From: JADJOM01 sp046327715
GTDB taxonomy: Bacteria; Gemmatimonadota; Gemmatimonadetes; Gemmatimonadales; GWC2-71-9
Assembly: GCA_046327715.1 (NCBI GenBank)
Contig: JAXLXY010000009.1
Coordinates: 1 to 64,000, forward strand
Reading direction: 5' to 3'
Length of the DNA: 64,000 bases
Program-made: the position numbers and the translations under genes
The notes under the pieces: model-generated
What the model saw: the letters and a program-made list of their open reading frames with translations, nothing else
The model's database searches: none
Told to the model about the DNA's origin: nothing
Shown: in pieces, positions 16,520-25,584 of the stretch
How positions within the stretch are numbered: position 1 is the stretch's first letter
Layout of the letters: each line of letters starts with the position of its first letter

Positions 16520-16535
16520 ATACCTAGCTAGGTAT
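16520..16535. promoter_or_regulatory. PadR operator
   Basis: ATACCTAGCTAGGTAT is a perfect 16-bp palindrome 23 bases upstream of the PadR start; TAGCTATGCATA beside it extends the symmetry imperfectly. Its position in the promoter region fits autorepression. Confidence 0.65.
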
Positions 16536-16589
16536 ACGGTGCGGCCGCCGGGGAGTTTCGTCAAGCCGGGGCGGGGGGGGCGCACCCGG

Positions 16590-17258
16590 CTAGGGGCGGC
16601 GCACCCCGTACCGCGCCAGCTCCGCCGCCGTCATCTCGACCACGTCCACGGTGAGCGGGATCGGCGTGTGCGGGGTGTCGGTGGAGTCGCGCGGCGCCTT
16701 CACGATCCGTTCCACCACGTCCATGCCCGTGAACACCTGGCCGAAGACGGTGTAGTTCCCGTCCAGTCGCTTGAGCCCGGCCTGGTTGGCCACGATGTAG
16801 AACTGGCACCCCGGGTCGAGCTTGCCGGGATTGTCGTCCCGGCCCGCGCCGACGGCCCCGTACACGTGCCGGAGGCTGTCGTGGAATTCCGGCGCCAGCA
16901 GGTTCGGGAAGTGCGAGAATCCCTCGGGCGTGTCGGGGCAGCCCCCCTGGGCCACGAAGTTGGGGATCACCCGGTTGAAGGTGAGCGAGTCCCAGTAGTG
17001 CGCCGCCGCGAGCCGGAGGAAGCTTGCCTTGTGTGCCGGGGTGCGGTCATCGAGCAGGAAGCGGATCTCGCCCTGCGGGGTCCGGATCCGCCCCACCGCG
17101 TAGGTCTGCCCCTGGAGCGGCGCGGTGGCACCGAGGAGCAGCGGCAGGAGCGCGAGCGTCGGCAGGAGGCGCGTGGCAATGGTGGGCACTGGGCACGTCC
17201 GGGTGAGGGGAGAGGGCCGGCCCGGGGGAATATCCACGCCAGCGGGGCGGGGCGCCAT
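16590..17258 (-). CDS. Cyclophilin-type peptidyl-prolyl isomerase, exported
   Basis: Catalyses proline cis-trans isomerization in envelope proteins. The core runs from TPQGEIRFLLDD through NRVIPNFVAQGG (containing the catalytic Arg of the FHRVIPxFxxQGG motif) to VFGQVFTGMDVV. CQFYIV replaces the usual SQFFI. A hydrophobic signal segment (LLPTLALLPLLLGATA) precedes it. Two starts are possible: ATG 17258, which overlaps the upstream stop as TGATG, or GTG 17189, which gives a normal-length signal peptide and which I slightly prefer biologically. Coordinates show the longer frame. It appears to be co-transcribed with the LLM oxidoreductase. Confidence 0.85.
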   Translation of the reverse strand: MAPRPAGVDIPPGRPSPLTRTCPVPTIATRLLPTLALLPLLLGATAPLQGQTYAVGRIRTPQGEIRFLLDDRTPAHKASFLRLAAAHYWDSLTFNRVIPNFVAQGGCPDTPEGFSHFPNLLAPEFHDSLRHVYGAVGAGRDDNPGKLDPGCQFYIVANQAGLKRLDGNYTVFGQVFTGMDVVERIVKAPRDSTDTPHTPIPLTVDVVEMTAAELARYGVRRP

Positions 17259-18316
17259 CAGGCTGCCGGCGTGGCCCCGAGCAGCGCCCGCACCCGCGGC
17301 ATCACCTCGCGGCCGTAGCGCTCGATGCTGCCCAGCAGCCGTTCGTGCGCCAGCGGGCCCGAGCTGTATTTCATCTGGAACCGCGCCAGGCCGAGGGCCC
17401 GCACGGTGGCCGCGATCCGGTGCGCCACCGTCTCAGCGGAGCCCACGTACAGGGAGCCGGACTCGACCTCGCGCTCGAACTGGTCGCGGGTGACCGGCGG
17501 CCAGCCGCGCTCCCGGCCGATGGTGTTCATCAATCCCTGGTACCCCGGCCAGTACTCGGCGCGCGCCTCCGCGTCCGATGCCCCGACGTAGCCCGGCGAA
17601 TGCACGCCCACCGGCAGCGGCTCCCGGCCCTGCTCCGCGAGGGAGCGGTGGAACAGCGCCACGTAGGGCGCAAAGCGCCGCGGGTCGCCCCCGATGATGG
17701 CGAGCATGAGCGGGAAGCCGTGCCGTGCCGCGCGCACCACCGACTGGGGGCTGCCGCCCACGCCCACCCAGGTGCGCAGCGTTCCGCCCTCGGTGGGGGG
17801 ATAGACCCGCTGGCCCGCGAGCGGGGCGCGGGTGGTGCCCCGCCAGGTGAGTGGCGCGCCGGTCCGGTCCTGCTCCAGGATCCGGGCGTAGAGGTCGAGC
17901 CGCTCCTCGAACAGCGTCTCGTACTGCGCCGTGTCGAACCCGAAGAGCGGAAACGATTCCGTGAACGAGCCCCGCCCGAGGATCACCTCGGCCCGGCCGC
18001 CCGAGGTGGCATTGAGTGTGGAGAAGCGCTGGAAGACGCGCACCGGGTCGTCGGAGCCGAGCACGGTGACGGCGGAGCCGAGCCGGAGACGGGTGGTGCG
18101 GCCCGCGATGGTGGCCAGCACCATTTCCGGCGAGGAGATGGCGAAGTCGGGGCGGTGGTGTTCGCCGAGCCCGATGAAGTCCACGCCGACCTGGTCGGCC
18201 AGCACCGCCTCCTCGACGACGTGCCGGAGCACCTGCGCGTGGGGGAGGGGCTGGCCGTCGGCGCCGCGGGTGACGTCCCCGAAGGTGTCGAGCCCGAATT
18301 CGAGCGGTGTTGCCAT
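17258..18316 (-). CDS. LLM-class flavin-dependent oxidoreductase
   Basis: 352 residues of the luciferase-like monooxygenase family, using F420 or FMN. GVDFIGLGEHHRPDF is the conserved early motif. TTRLRLGSAVTVLGSDDPVR and GRAEVILGRGSF follow, the latter around the flavin site. The overall pattern is that of the group often annotated by similarity to alkanal monooxygenase; a specific substrate cannot be named. The stop overlaps the cyclophilin start by one base. No promoter was recognised in the short gap to the divergent MarR-like gene. Confidence 0.87.
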   Translation of the reverse strand: MATPLEFGLDTFGDVTRGADGQPLPHAQVLRHVVEEAVLADQVGVDFIGLGEHHRPDFAISSPEMVLATIAGRTTRLRLGSAVTVLGSDDPVRVFQRFSTLNATSGGRAEVILGRGSFTESFPLFGFDTAQYETLFEERLDLYARILEQDRTGAPLTWRGTTRAPLAGQRVYPPTEGGTLRTWVGVGGSPQSVVRAARHGFPLMLAIIGGDPRRFAPYVALFHRSLAEQGREPLPVGVHSPGYVGASDAEARAEYWPGYQGLMNTIGRERGWPPVTRDQFEREVESGSLYVGSAETVAHRIAATVRALGLARFQMKYSSGPLAHERLLGSIERYGREVMPRVRALLGATPAA

Positions 18317-18427
18317 GCCGGTCCTCAGCGATTGGGGTCAGCGCCGGTGGACACCCCGGCGCCCGGACGGCATCATTCTAATCACCTTCCGTCCCGTCTC
18401 CGCTGGCGTCCCTTGCCCCCGGCCCGC

Positions 18428-18877
18428 ATGCCCACCTCCCACCCGACGGCCCAGCTCGAGGTGCTCCTTCTGGCGCTCCAGGACCAGCTCGGTCCCGGCG
18501 CCGCGCGACGTGACGCGCCGCCCGCCGTGGCCGGTCTCGACTGGGCCGTGCTCACCGTCCTGCAGCGCCGGGGACCAATCTCGCTGCCCGACCTGTTCGG
18601 GGCCTTCCGCGGCACCGCCGATCCGCAGGACGTCGTCGACAGCCTCAACCGGCTGGGCGACCTGGGCTGGCTGGTCGCCGCGCCCCAGGGCGACCGTCGC
18701 ATCGAGGTCATCGGGCTTGCGCCGGAGGGGCGCGAGGGGCATGCGGCGGCAGTGGCGTGGCGGAGCGGCCTGCGGGCGCAGGCCCTCGCGGGGCTCACCG
18801 ATGCCGAGCAGGCGGCGTTCCTCACCCTGCTGGGGCGGGTCATCGCGAACCTGGGCGGGCCTGCCCCGGAGGGGTGA
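18428..18877 (+). CDS. MarR-like winged-helix regulator
   Basis: 149 residues with a winged-helix layout: LDWAVLTVLQRRGPISLPDL, then DVVDSLNRLGDLGWL (recognition helix) and GDRRIEVIGLAPEG (wing). Flanking N- and C-terminal helices give the MarR dimer interface, including LTDAEQAAFLTLLGRVI. The ATG at 18428 follows a short divergent gap of ~110 bases from the LLM gene, which is a possible target. It ends 20 bases before a strong hairpin terminator. Family assignment is by pattern; the effector is unknown. Confidence 0.7.
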   Translation: MPTSHPTAQLEVLLLALQDQLGPGAARRDAPPAVAGLDWAVLTVLQRRGPISLPDLFGAFRGTADPQDVVDSLNRLGDLGWLVAAPQGDRRIEVIGLAPEGREGHAAAVAWRSGLRAQALAGLTDAEQAAFLTLLGRVIANLGGPAPEG

Positions 18878-18897
18878 GGCGTCCCCCTGGATGTGAC

Positions 18898-18928
18898 ACA
18901 GCCCCCCGGCGGGAGGCCGGGGGGCTGT
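18898..18928. terminator. Bidirectional hairpin terminator
   Basis: Perfect 13-bp stem ACAGCCCCCCGGC / GCCGGGGGGCTGT with a five-base loop. It lies between the 3' ends of the MarR-like gene and the convergent tRNA gene. Neither side has a long T-tract. Confidence 0.7.
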
Positions 18929-18942
18929 CGTCGGTATGGTGA

Positions 18943-19016
18943 TGGGCGATGAGGGGCTCGAACCCCCGACCTCGCGCATGTGAGGCGCGCGCTCTAACCA
19001 GCTGAGCTAATCGCCC
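18943..19016 (-). tRNA. tRNA-Val (CAC)
   Basis: 74-base cloverleaf on the minus strand. The acceptor stem is GGGCGAT / ATCGCCC. The D arm is GCTC-GAGC, the anticodon stem CGCGC / GCGCG with loop CTCACAT, and the T arm GGGGG with TTCGAGC. The anticodon CAC reads the valine codon GUG, a frequent codon in this GC-rich genome. The discriminator is A and the 3' CCA is not encoded. Confidence 0.95.
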
Positions 19017-19116
19017 GGGATGGGGCTCCCCGGTACCTTGGGGGCCGATAACCTACACCATGGCACGGTGTTAAGGCAACCCCCGGGGCGCATCGTGGCG
19101 CGCCCCTCAGGCGGCC

Positions 19117-20109
19117 CTACGCGCCGCGATGCGCCGCCAGCACCTCCGCCGGCGACACGGTGGCCACGCCCCGCTTGGCCACCTCCACCCCCGCGGCGAT
19201 GTTGGCGATCTCCGCCGCCTCGATGGGCGTGGCCCGGGCCGCCAGCGCCGTCCCGACCCACGCGGTCACGGTGTCGCCGGCGCCCGAGACGTCGTAGACC
19301 TCGCGCGCCTCGCTCTCGATCAGGTGCGGCGGTACCCCCGCGTCGCGGTGCACCAGCACCATCCCGCCCGCCCCCAGGGTGAGCAGGAGGTTCTCCACCT
19401 GCAGGCGCCCCACCGCCTCCACCAGCGCGCGCGCCGAACTGAGGTCGATGCCCGGGATCGCCGCGCCGAGTTCGCGGCGGTTGGGCTTGAACACCGTGGC
19501 GCCGCGGTACGCGAAGAATGAGCGGAATTTGGGATCCACCACGGTGGGCAGCCCGCGCGCCGCGACGGCCTGCATCGTGGCGGCGATGACCGTGGGATGC
19601 AGCACGCCCTTGTCGTAGTCCTCGAGCAGGACCGCGTCGGCCTGGGCGATGGCCTCGGTGGCGAGTGCGGCCAGCCGCGCGGCGGTCTCCGCGGCGAGCT
19701 CGCCCGCGTCTTCCTCGTCGATGCGCACCACCTGCTGCCCCCGGGCCACCACGCGGGTCTTGGTGGTGGTGGGGCGATCGGGGAGGGCCAGGAGGAACCG
19801 GTCATCGATCCCCAGGCGTCCCAGCTCGCCGCGCAGCGCCTCGCCGTCGCGATCGGCGCCCACCACCGCCACCAGCTGCGCCTGGCCCCCGAGCGCCGCC
19901 ACGTTCGCCGCGACGTTGGCCGCGCCACCCAGCGCCAGTCGCCGCTCGGTGACGCTCACCACCGGCACCGGCGCCTCGGGCGAGATCCGCTCGGTGTCGC
20001 CGATCAGGTAACGGTCGAGCATCGCGTCGCCGACGACCACCACGCGGCGGCCGCGCATCTGCTCCAGCAGGGCGGTGAGGCGGGGGCGGGGGAGCGCGGA
20101 GGTCGGCAT
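19117..20109 (-). CDS. rfaE1: D-glycero-beta-D-manno-heptose-7-phosphate kinase
   Basis: PfkB-family sugar kinase of 330 residues that makes heptose 1,7-bisphosphate for the ADP-heptose of lipopolysaccharide. Visible are VVVGDAMLDRYLIGDTERIS with PEAPVPVV, GGAANVAANVAALG (substrate side), and DVSGAGDTVTAWVG with the catalytic Asp. The length matches the kinase domain of HldE alone; the adenylyltransferase half is not present here, so it must be a separate gene. Its ATG lies one base from the 3' end of the Wzi-like barrel gene upstream, so the two are one operon devoted to the cell surface. Confidence 0.9.
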   Translation of the reverse strand: MPTSALPRPRLTALLEQMRGRRVVVVGDAMLDRYLIGDTERISPEAPVPVVSVTERRLALGGAANVAANVAALGGQAQLVAVVGADRDGEALRGELGRLGIDDRFLLALPDRPTTTKTRVVARGQQVVRIDEEDAGELAAETAARLAALATEAIAQADAVLLEDYDKGVLHPTVIAATMQAVAARGLPTVVDPKFRSFFAYRGATVFKPNRRELGAAIPGIDLSSARALVEAVGRLQVENLLLTLGAGGMVLVHRDAGVPPHLIESEAREVYDVSGAGDTVTAWVGTALAARATPIEAAEIANIAAGVEVAKRGVATVSPAEVLAAHRGA

Positions 20110-20110
20110 G

Positions 20111-21595
20111 CTAGAGGCGTCCTTGCCAGCGGGTGCCCAGGGTGGCCTGCAGCCGCCCGACGAATTCGGTGCGGCTGCGGCCCGCGACGTGATCGGCGTT
20201 CTGCAGGTGGTGGACCCCGGCGTTGAGGTGCAGCGCCAGCGGACCGTGGCGCCCGCTCACATCCAGGGCGGCGCGCCAGGTGCGTTCCACCGTCCCGAGG
20301 AAGAGGGTCGGCGTGTCGGCGAGGGCCTGCCCGCTGGGCCAGGGATCGTTGATCCGCCCCTCGCCCTGGCGGAGCAGGGTCAGCTCGGGCGAGACCATCC
20401 ATCCCGCCACCGGTGCGCTCACCGTCACGGTCACCTGGTCATTATCGGCAAAGTTGCGCCCGAGCCCCACCCCCTCCTCGGTGAACGCCTCGAAGGGGCG
20501 CGCCGTCCGGAAGGCGAGGCTCGACGCCTGGGAGTAGCCGGCCCGCCAGGCCAGCGCGCGCCCCACGGGGCCCTCGGCCTGCAGCGTGAAGGCGTAGCGA
20601 TTGGGCGCCTTGCCCGGCTGGTACTGGAAGTCGTCGAGCCCGAGCTGGACGAGGAGCCGCATCGCACCCACCCGCCAGGTGAGGTCCGCGCCGACCATGA
20701 TGTTGCCGTCATCGCCCAGGCCATACTCGTTGGCAAGCAGGAGCAGCGTGACCGGATTGCGGAACCGGGGCCCGAAGCTGCGTCCCGGCCCGGCCAGCAC
20801 GGTGGTCTCCCACAGGCCCAGCTCCAGGCGCCGGCTGACCCGGGCGTGCAGGCGATGGAGGAAGAAGTACCGGTTGATCGTGGCGCCGGTGCTGTCGGTG
20901 GCGTCCTCGAGGGTCGTGGCCTGCGCCGTGAGGCCCAGCCGGGCGGTGCCGAGGGTGAGGCCCAGGGCGGGCCGCGGGTAGGCGGCGTCGCTGACGCCGA
21001 TGCCCGGGAAGAGCGCCGGCCCCCAGTTCTGTTCCTGTTGACCGTAGAACAGCTCGCCGTACCGGAACTGGAGCGCGAGGTACGCCTCGGGGTGGCGGCC
21101 GGTGACCTTGAGGTTGTGACGCCCGGACCAGTCCGGGTCCCTGGCCACCCGCGGTTCGAGGGTGGGGCGGGTCACCAGCACCACCGGGCCGTAGTGCGCC
21201 TCCGCCCGGAGCTCGGCCAGGGGGCGGACGCCCTCGGGGCCGGCCGGGTGGAGCAGGTCGCGGCGGGCGTCGGTGTATCCCTGTGCACCCGCCGCCACCC
21301 CCACCTCCCAGCGCGCCGCGGCGGTGTCCTCGGCCCAGGCGGCCCGGAGCCGGCCGGCGAGCGCAGTATCGCGGAGGGTGCCGCGCGCCGCGGCGCTGTC
21401 CAGGGCAAGCAGGGCGTCCCGCCGGTGGAAGGGGCGGCGCTGGGGAGAGGGGTCGTCCACCTCCCCGCGGGTCACCAGGTGCTCGAAGGCCGGACGGTGC
21501 GGATCATCCAGGGCGACGTACGGCGTGGACTGGGCCGCGAGCGGCAGGGCGGCGAGGCCGGTGAGCGCGATCACCAGGCGCGACGGGAGTGGCAT
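20111..21595 (-). CDS. Outer-membrane beta-barrel protein, Wzi-like
   Basis: 494 residues with signal peptide MPLPSRLVIALTGLAALPLA ending at an AQ site. The rest alternates hydrophobic and polar residues, as in a large barrel. The QEQNWGPALFPGIGVSD segment with PRPALGLTLG resembles the conserved centre of capsule-assembly Wzi proteins. Co-transcription with the heptose kinase fits a role in surface polysaccharide. Wzi is the best match by pattern, but a general porin-like barrel is possible. The ATG at 21595 is chosen for the signal peptide; the open frame extends further upstream only across the divergent asparaginase gene. Confidence 0.72.
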   Translation of the reverse strand: MPLPSRLVIALTGLAALPLAAQSTPYVALDDPHRPAFEHLVTRGEVDDPSPQRRPFHRRDALLALDSAAARGTLRDTALAGRLRAAWAEDTAAARWEVGVAAGAQGYTDARRDLLHPAGPEGVRPLAELRAEAHYGPVVLVTRPTLEPRVARDPDWSGRHNLKVTGRHPEAYLALQFRYGELFYGQQEQNWGPALFPGIGVSDAAYPRPALGLTLGTARLGLTAQATTLEDATDSTGATINRYFFLHRLHARVSRRLELGLWETTVLAGPGRSFGPRFRNPVTLLLLANEYGLGDDGNIMVGADLTWRVGAMRLLVQLGLDDFQYQPGKAPNRYAFTLQAEGPVGRALAWRAGYSQASSLAFRTARPFEAFTEEGVGLGRNFADNDQVTVTVSAPVAGWMVSPELTLLRQGEGRINDPWPSGQALADTPTLFLGTVERTWRAALDVSGRHGPLALHLNAGVHHLQNADHVAGRSRTEFVGRLQATLGTRWQGRL

Positions 21596-21641
21596 GGGCC
21601 AAAGATACGGATTCCTTCCCGCTCCGCTATTTTGCTCCCCC

Positions 21642-22655
21642 ATGCCCACCCCCTTCCGGCTCGAGGCCACCCGCGGCGGCATCGCCGAATCGGTGCACCG
21701 GGTCTCGGTGGCGGTGGTAGACACGGAAGGCCGCCTGGTGGCCGACAGCGGCGACCCGGCGCTGGTGGCCTTCTGGCGCTCGGCGGCCAAGCCGTTCCAG
21801 GCCATGCCGATGGTGGCCGATGGCGTGGCCGACCGGGTGGGCTTCACGGCCCGTGAGCTGGCGCTCGCCTGCGCCTCGCATTCGAGCGAACCGGCCCACC
21901 TCGAGGTGGTGGACGGCATGCTCCGGAAGGTGGGGATCGGCGAGGAGGCGCTGGCGTGCGGCCCGCACCCGCCGCTCTCCCCGGCGGTCGGCGAGCACGT
22001 GCTCCGCCACGGCATCACCATGACGCCGCGCTGGAGCAACTGCTCCGGCAAGCACACCGCCATGGTGGCCATGGCGCGGGCGCACGGCTGGCCGGTGGCG
22101 GGGTATGAACGGGCGGAGCATCCGCTGCAGCGGCGGATCCTTGCGGAGGTGGCGCGGTGGACCGGGCTCACCGAGGACCGCATCGTCCAGGGCGTGGACG
22201 GCTGCACCGTGGTGTCGTTCGGGCTGCCCCTCTCGGCGATGGCGCTGGCCTACGCGCGGTTCGGCGTGTCGGCGGAACCGGCGGCCGTCCGCCTCCGGGA
22301 GGCAATGGCCGGGTTCCCGGAGATGATCGGGGGCCGGCACCGCCTGTGCACCGACCTGGGCCTCGCGGGGCGGGGCGCGGTGCTCGCCAAGCTCGGCGCG
22401 GATGGCGTCTACTGCGCCGCGCTGCCCGGGCCGGGGCTCGGCCTGGCGCTCAAGGTGGAAGACGGCGACATGCTGTGCCTGGGGCCCGCGCTGCTCGGCG
22501 TGCTCCGCGCGCTGGCGGCCCGGGTGCCGCTGGGCTTCGATCCGGCGGGACTGGGCGCGGCGGTGGATCGCCACGCCGAGATCCCGATCCTCAACACCCG
22601 CGGCGCCGTCACCGGGGCGCTGCGCAGTACCGGCACGCTGCGGTTTCCGGCCTAG
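21642..22655 (+). CDS. L-asparaginase, thermolabile (AnsA / R. etli type II) family
   Basis: Hydrolyses asparagine to aspartate and ammonia; 337 residues, the PF06089 family unrelated to E. coli asparaginases. Residues known to be catalytic in the Rhizobium etli enzyme are recognisable: the SxxK pair at S47/K50 (WRSAAKPFQ), a Ser near 79 (ACASHSSEP), CxxK at C134/K137 (NCSGKH) and D186 (QGVDGC). A later Lys at 250 (LAKLGADG) may be the second conserved Lys. No signal peptide, so it is cytoplasmic. It is divergent from the Wzi-like gene, with 46 bases between the starts. The ATG at 21642 is the only sensible start. Confidence 0.88.
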   Translation: MPTPFRLEATRGGIAESVHRVSVAVVDTEGRLVADSGDPALVAFWRSAAKPFQAMPMVADGVADRVGFTARELALACASHSSEPAHLEVVDGMLRKVGIGEEALACGPHPPLSPAVGEHVLRHGITMTPRWSNCSGKHTAMVAMARAHGWPVAGYERAEHPLQRRILAEVARWTGLTEDRIVQGVDGCTVVSFGLPLSAMALAYARFGVSAEPAAVRLREAMAGFPEMIGGRHRLCTDLGLAGRGAVLAKLGADGVYCAALPGPGLGLALKVEDGDMLCLGPALLGVLRALAARVPLGFDPAGLGAAVDRHAEIPILNTRGAVTGALRSTGTLRFPA

Positions 22656-22703
22656 CGCTGCGTTCGGACGATACGGTCCCGGCAGGGAGAGGACGCTAGA
22701 CTC

Positions 22704-23345
22704 ATGGCACGGCAGGATCACCTGGATGCCCCGACACTGACGCTCGTCCGCTTCGCGGCGGCGATCGCGCAGGGCTTCGAACCCGAGCTGCGCCAGGGCG
22801 CCGCGGCGTGCAAGAGCGCCCAGGTGCCGGTACCGTGGGTCGAGGAGCTGCTGCTCCAGTCGGTGCTGATGACGGGGTACCCGCGCACCCTCATTGCGTT
22901 CACCATCTGGCGCAAGGTGAGCCGGGTGCCGGCCCCGTCCAGCGATCCGGACGCCGACTACCGGCAGCTGGCGCAGTGGACTGCCCGCGGTGAGGAGACC
23001 TGCGGCATCGTCTACGGCGCCAACTACAATCGCCTGCGGGAAAACGTGAAGGAGCTGCACCCGGCGCTCGACCAGTGGATGATCATCGAGGGCTACGGCC
23101 GCACGATGGGCCGGCCGGGGCTCGACCTGCTGCGGCGGGAGCTGTGCACCGTGGCGCAGACCGCGGTGCTCGAGGCGCCCCGGCAGCTGCATTCGCACCT
23201 GCGCGGCTCGCTGCACGCGGGCGCCACGTTCGGCCAGGTGGAGGCGGTGCTGTCGGTGGTGAACCCCCTGCTGTCCTACGACCAGTGGAAGAAAGTGAAG
23301 GAACTGTGGCAGACGGTGCGGGAAGGCTGGGAACCCGAGGAGTGA
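22704..23345 (+). CDS. Carboxymuconolactone decarboxylase (CMD)-like protein
   Basis: 213 residues, helical, with two CMD-like segments: one around PVPWVEELLLQSVLMTGYPRTL and another around LRRELCTVAQTAVL with HLRGSLHAGATFGQVEAVL. The CxxC/His peroxidase centre of AhpD is not present, so it is not an obvious AhpD. Family enzymes act as decarboxylases or alkylhydroperoxidases; this one may be neither. The ATG at 22704 starts 48 bases after the asparaginase stop, and obgE follows after 12 bases, so it probably leads the obgE-dprA operon. Confidence 0.72.
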   Translation: MARQDHLDAPTLTLVRFAAAIAQGFEPELRQGAAACKSAQVPVPWVEELLLQSVLMTGYPRTLIAFTIWRKVSRVPAPSSDPDADYRQLAQWTARGEETCGIVYGANYNRLRENVKELHPALDQWMIIEGYGRTMGRPGLDLLRRELCTVAQTAVLEAPRQLHSHLRGSLHAGATFGQVEAVLSVVNPLLSYDQWKKVKELWQTVREGWEPEE

Positions 23346-23357
23346 CCCGGGGACCCC

Positions 23358-24410
23358 ATGTTCGTTGATCTCGTCACCATCCGCGTCACCGCGGGCACCG
23401 GGGGCTCCGGGGCCGCGTCCTTCGCGCGCTTCAAGTACAAGCCCAAGGGGGGCCCCGACGGCGGCGATGGCGGCGGCGGCGGCTCGGTATACCTCAAGGC
23501 CGACGCCAACCTGGCCACCCTGCTCGACTACCGCTACCGCACCGCCTGGAAGGCGGAGCGCGGGGTCCACGGCAAGGGCAAGAACATGACCGGCGCCACC
23601 GGCGACGACCTCTACCTCCCGGTGCCGCCGGGCACGGTGGTGCGCAACGCCGAGACCGGTGAGCCGATGGGCGAGGTGCTGCATCCCGGCGAGACCCTCC
23701 TGGTGGCCAAGGGGGGCCGGGGTGGGCGCGGCAATGCCCGCTTCACCACGTCCACCCACCGCGCACCGCGCGAGTGGGAGCCGGGCGAGGAGGGGGAGGA
23801 TCGCCAGCTCGAGCTGACGCTCAAGCTGATCGCGGACGTGGGACTGGTCGGCGAGCCGAATGCGGGCAAGAGCACCCTGCTCTCGGTCATCTCCGCGGCG
23901 CGGCCCAAGATCGCCGACTATCCCTTCACCACCCTCGAGCCCAACCTCGGCGTGGTGGGGCTGTCGGACAGCCGGACGTTCGTGGTGGCCGACATCCCCG
24001 GCATCATCGAAGGCGCCCATCAGGGCAAGGGGCTGGGGCTCCAGTTCCTGCGCCACGTGGAACGCACCCGGGTGCTTGCCGTCATGGTGCCGCTCGACGC
24101 CCCCGACCCCCAGGCCACCTACGACCTGCTCCGGGGCGAGCTCCGCGCCTACAGCGAGGTGCTGTTCGCCAAGCCGCACCTGATCCTGCTGTCCAAGCGG
24201 GATCTCCTCCCGGCCGACGCCGAGCTGCCGGTGCTGGACACCCCGGGCGCGATCGGCGTGGTCGCGTTCTCCTCGGTCGCCGGGGAGGGCGTAGAAGACC
24301 TCAAGGCGTACCTCTGGAAGGCGGTCGAGGCGGCGCGCGCCGCCGAGGCCACGGGCACCCGGGCGGAGGAACCGCTGTGGGAGGGCGACGAGGGCGAGGC
24401 GTGGCCCTGA
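23358..24410 (+). CDS. obgE: GTPase Obg
   Basis: 350 residues: a Gly-rich Obg fold (1-160), then a G domain with G1 GEPNAGKST, switch region YPFTTLEPNLGVV, G3 DIPGII and G5 SSVAGEG. It acts in late 50S assembly and stress signalling. It lacks the C-terminal OCT domain of Gram-positive Obg, which is normal for many bacteria. One oddity: the G4 motif, usually NKxD, reads SKRD (codons TCC AAG CGG GAT at ~24190), which may alter guanine binding. The gene overlaps dprA by 10 bases. Confidence 0.96.
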   Translation: MFVDLVTIRVTAGTGGSGAASFARFKYKPKGGPDGGDGGGGGSVYLKADANLATLLDYRYRTAWKAERGVHGKGKNMTGATGDDLYLPVPPGTVVRNAETGEPMGEVLHPGETLLVAKGGRGGRGNARFTTSTHRAPREWEPGEEGEDRQLELTLKLIADVGLVGEPNAGKSTLLSVISAARPKIADYPFTTLEPNLGVVGLSDSRTFVVADIPGIIEGAHQGKGLGLQFLRHVERTRVLAVMVPLDAPDPQATYDLLRGELRAYSEVLFAKPHLILLSKRDLLPADAELPVLDTPGAIGVVAFSSVAGEGVEDLKAYLWKAVEAARAAEATGTRAEEPLWEGDEGEAWP

Positions 24411-25516
24411 GCGAGGAGCGGGCCGCGTACGTGACGCTGGCCCTGGTCCCCGGCATCGGTCCCCAGCGACTCACCAGTCTGCTCGCGGCCTGTGAGACTG
24501 CCAGCGGCGCCCTCGCGGCGCCGTTTGAGTTTTTGTGCTCCATTCCGGGCCTCTCGCCCGCGGGCGCGACCGCGATCAAGGCCGCCCGCCTGGCCACGGG
24601 CCTCGCCGTGCTGCGGCGCATCGACGACCTCGGCGCCCGCTGCCTGCTGCGCGACGATCCCGACTATCCCGCCGTCCTTCGTTCCATTCCCGATCCCCCC
24701 GGGGTGCTCTTTGCCCAGGGGGACCTCTCGCTGCTGGGCCGGCCGGCGGTGGCGGTGGTGGGGAGCCGCGATCATTCCGCGTACGGTGGCGAGGTGGGGC
24801 GGACCATCGCCGGAGCGGCCGCGGCCGCCGGCCTGGTGATCGTGAGCGGGATGGCCCGCGGGCTCGACGCGGTGGCCCAGACGGCGGCCCTCGACGCGGG
24901 GGGGCTCACCCTCGGGGTGCTGGGCAATGGCCTGGGGGTCATCTATCCGGCCGCCAACCGGGCGCTGTACCAGCGGGTGCAGGAGCGCGGCCTCCTGCTC
25001 ACCGAGTTCCCGCCGGGCGACAAGCCGATGGCGGGCAGCTTCCCGCGGCGCAATCGGCTCATCAGCGGCCTGGCCCGCGTGACCCTGGTCATCGAGGCGG
25101 CGTCCGGCTCGGGCACCCTGATCACCGTGGCGATGGCGCTCGAGCAGGGGCGGGAGGTGATGGTCGTGCCGGGGAACATCACCAGCCCCACCTCGGTGGG
25201 CACCAACCGGCTGCTGCGTGACGGCGCCGAGCCGCTGCTCGAGGTGGCCGACCTCCTCCGCCACTATCCCGAACTTGGTGAGGTGCCCGCCCCGTCGGGG
25301 GCGGGTTCGGCCCCCCCCGTGGCACCGCCGCCGCCGGGGCTCACGCCGGAGGAGGCCGCGGTCTACCGGGCCCTGGCCGCCGGTCCCCTGGGCCTGGACG
25401 ACCTCGTCGCCCGCACCGACCTGCCGGCGCCGCAGCTGCTGACGCTGGTGACCGCGCTGGAACTCCGGGGTTTGCTGGCGCCCCGGGAGGGCCGGCTGGC
25501 CCTGACCAACCAGTAG
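24401..25516 (+). CDS. dprA: DNA-processing protein DprA
   Basis: 371 residues. It loads RecA onto incoming single-stranded DNA during natural transformation. The N-terminal helix-hairpin-helix region (LALVPGIGPQRL) is followed by the Rossmann-like core: VAVVGSRDHSAYG, VSGMARGLDAVAQ, LGNGLGVIYPAANR, FPRRNRLISGL and GSGTLITV. A C-terminal winged helix ends the protein. GTG at 24401 is chosen because it keeps the HhH intact and overlaps the obgE stop by 10 bases. The longer open frame lies inside obgE and is spurious. DprA implies at least the potential for DNA uptake. Confidence 0.95.
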   Translation: MALSEERAAYVTLALVPGIGPQRLTSLLAACETASGALAAPFEFLCSIPGLSPAGATAIKAARLATGLAVLRRIDDLGARCLLRDDPDYPAVLRSIPDPPGVLFAQGDLSLLGRPAVAVVGSRDHSAYGGEVGRTIAGAAAAAGLVIVSGMARGLDAVAQTAALDAGGLTLGVLGNGLGVIYPAANRALYQRVQERGLLLTEFPPGDKPMAGSFPRRNRLISGLARVTLVIEAASGSGTLITVAMALEQGREVMVVPGNITSPTSVGTNRLLRDGAEPLLEVADLLRHYPELGEVPAPSGAGSAPPVAPPPPGLTPEEAAVYRALAAGPLGLDDLVARTDLPAPQLLTLVTALELRGLLAPREGRLALTNQ

Positions 25517-25584
25517 GGAGGGGGTGCGGATTGCACCTTCGCGCCGGGGGCGGAGCCCCGGGAAAGGCAGCGGAGAGGCGCGCG

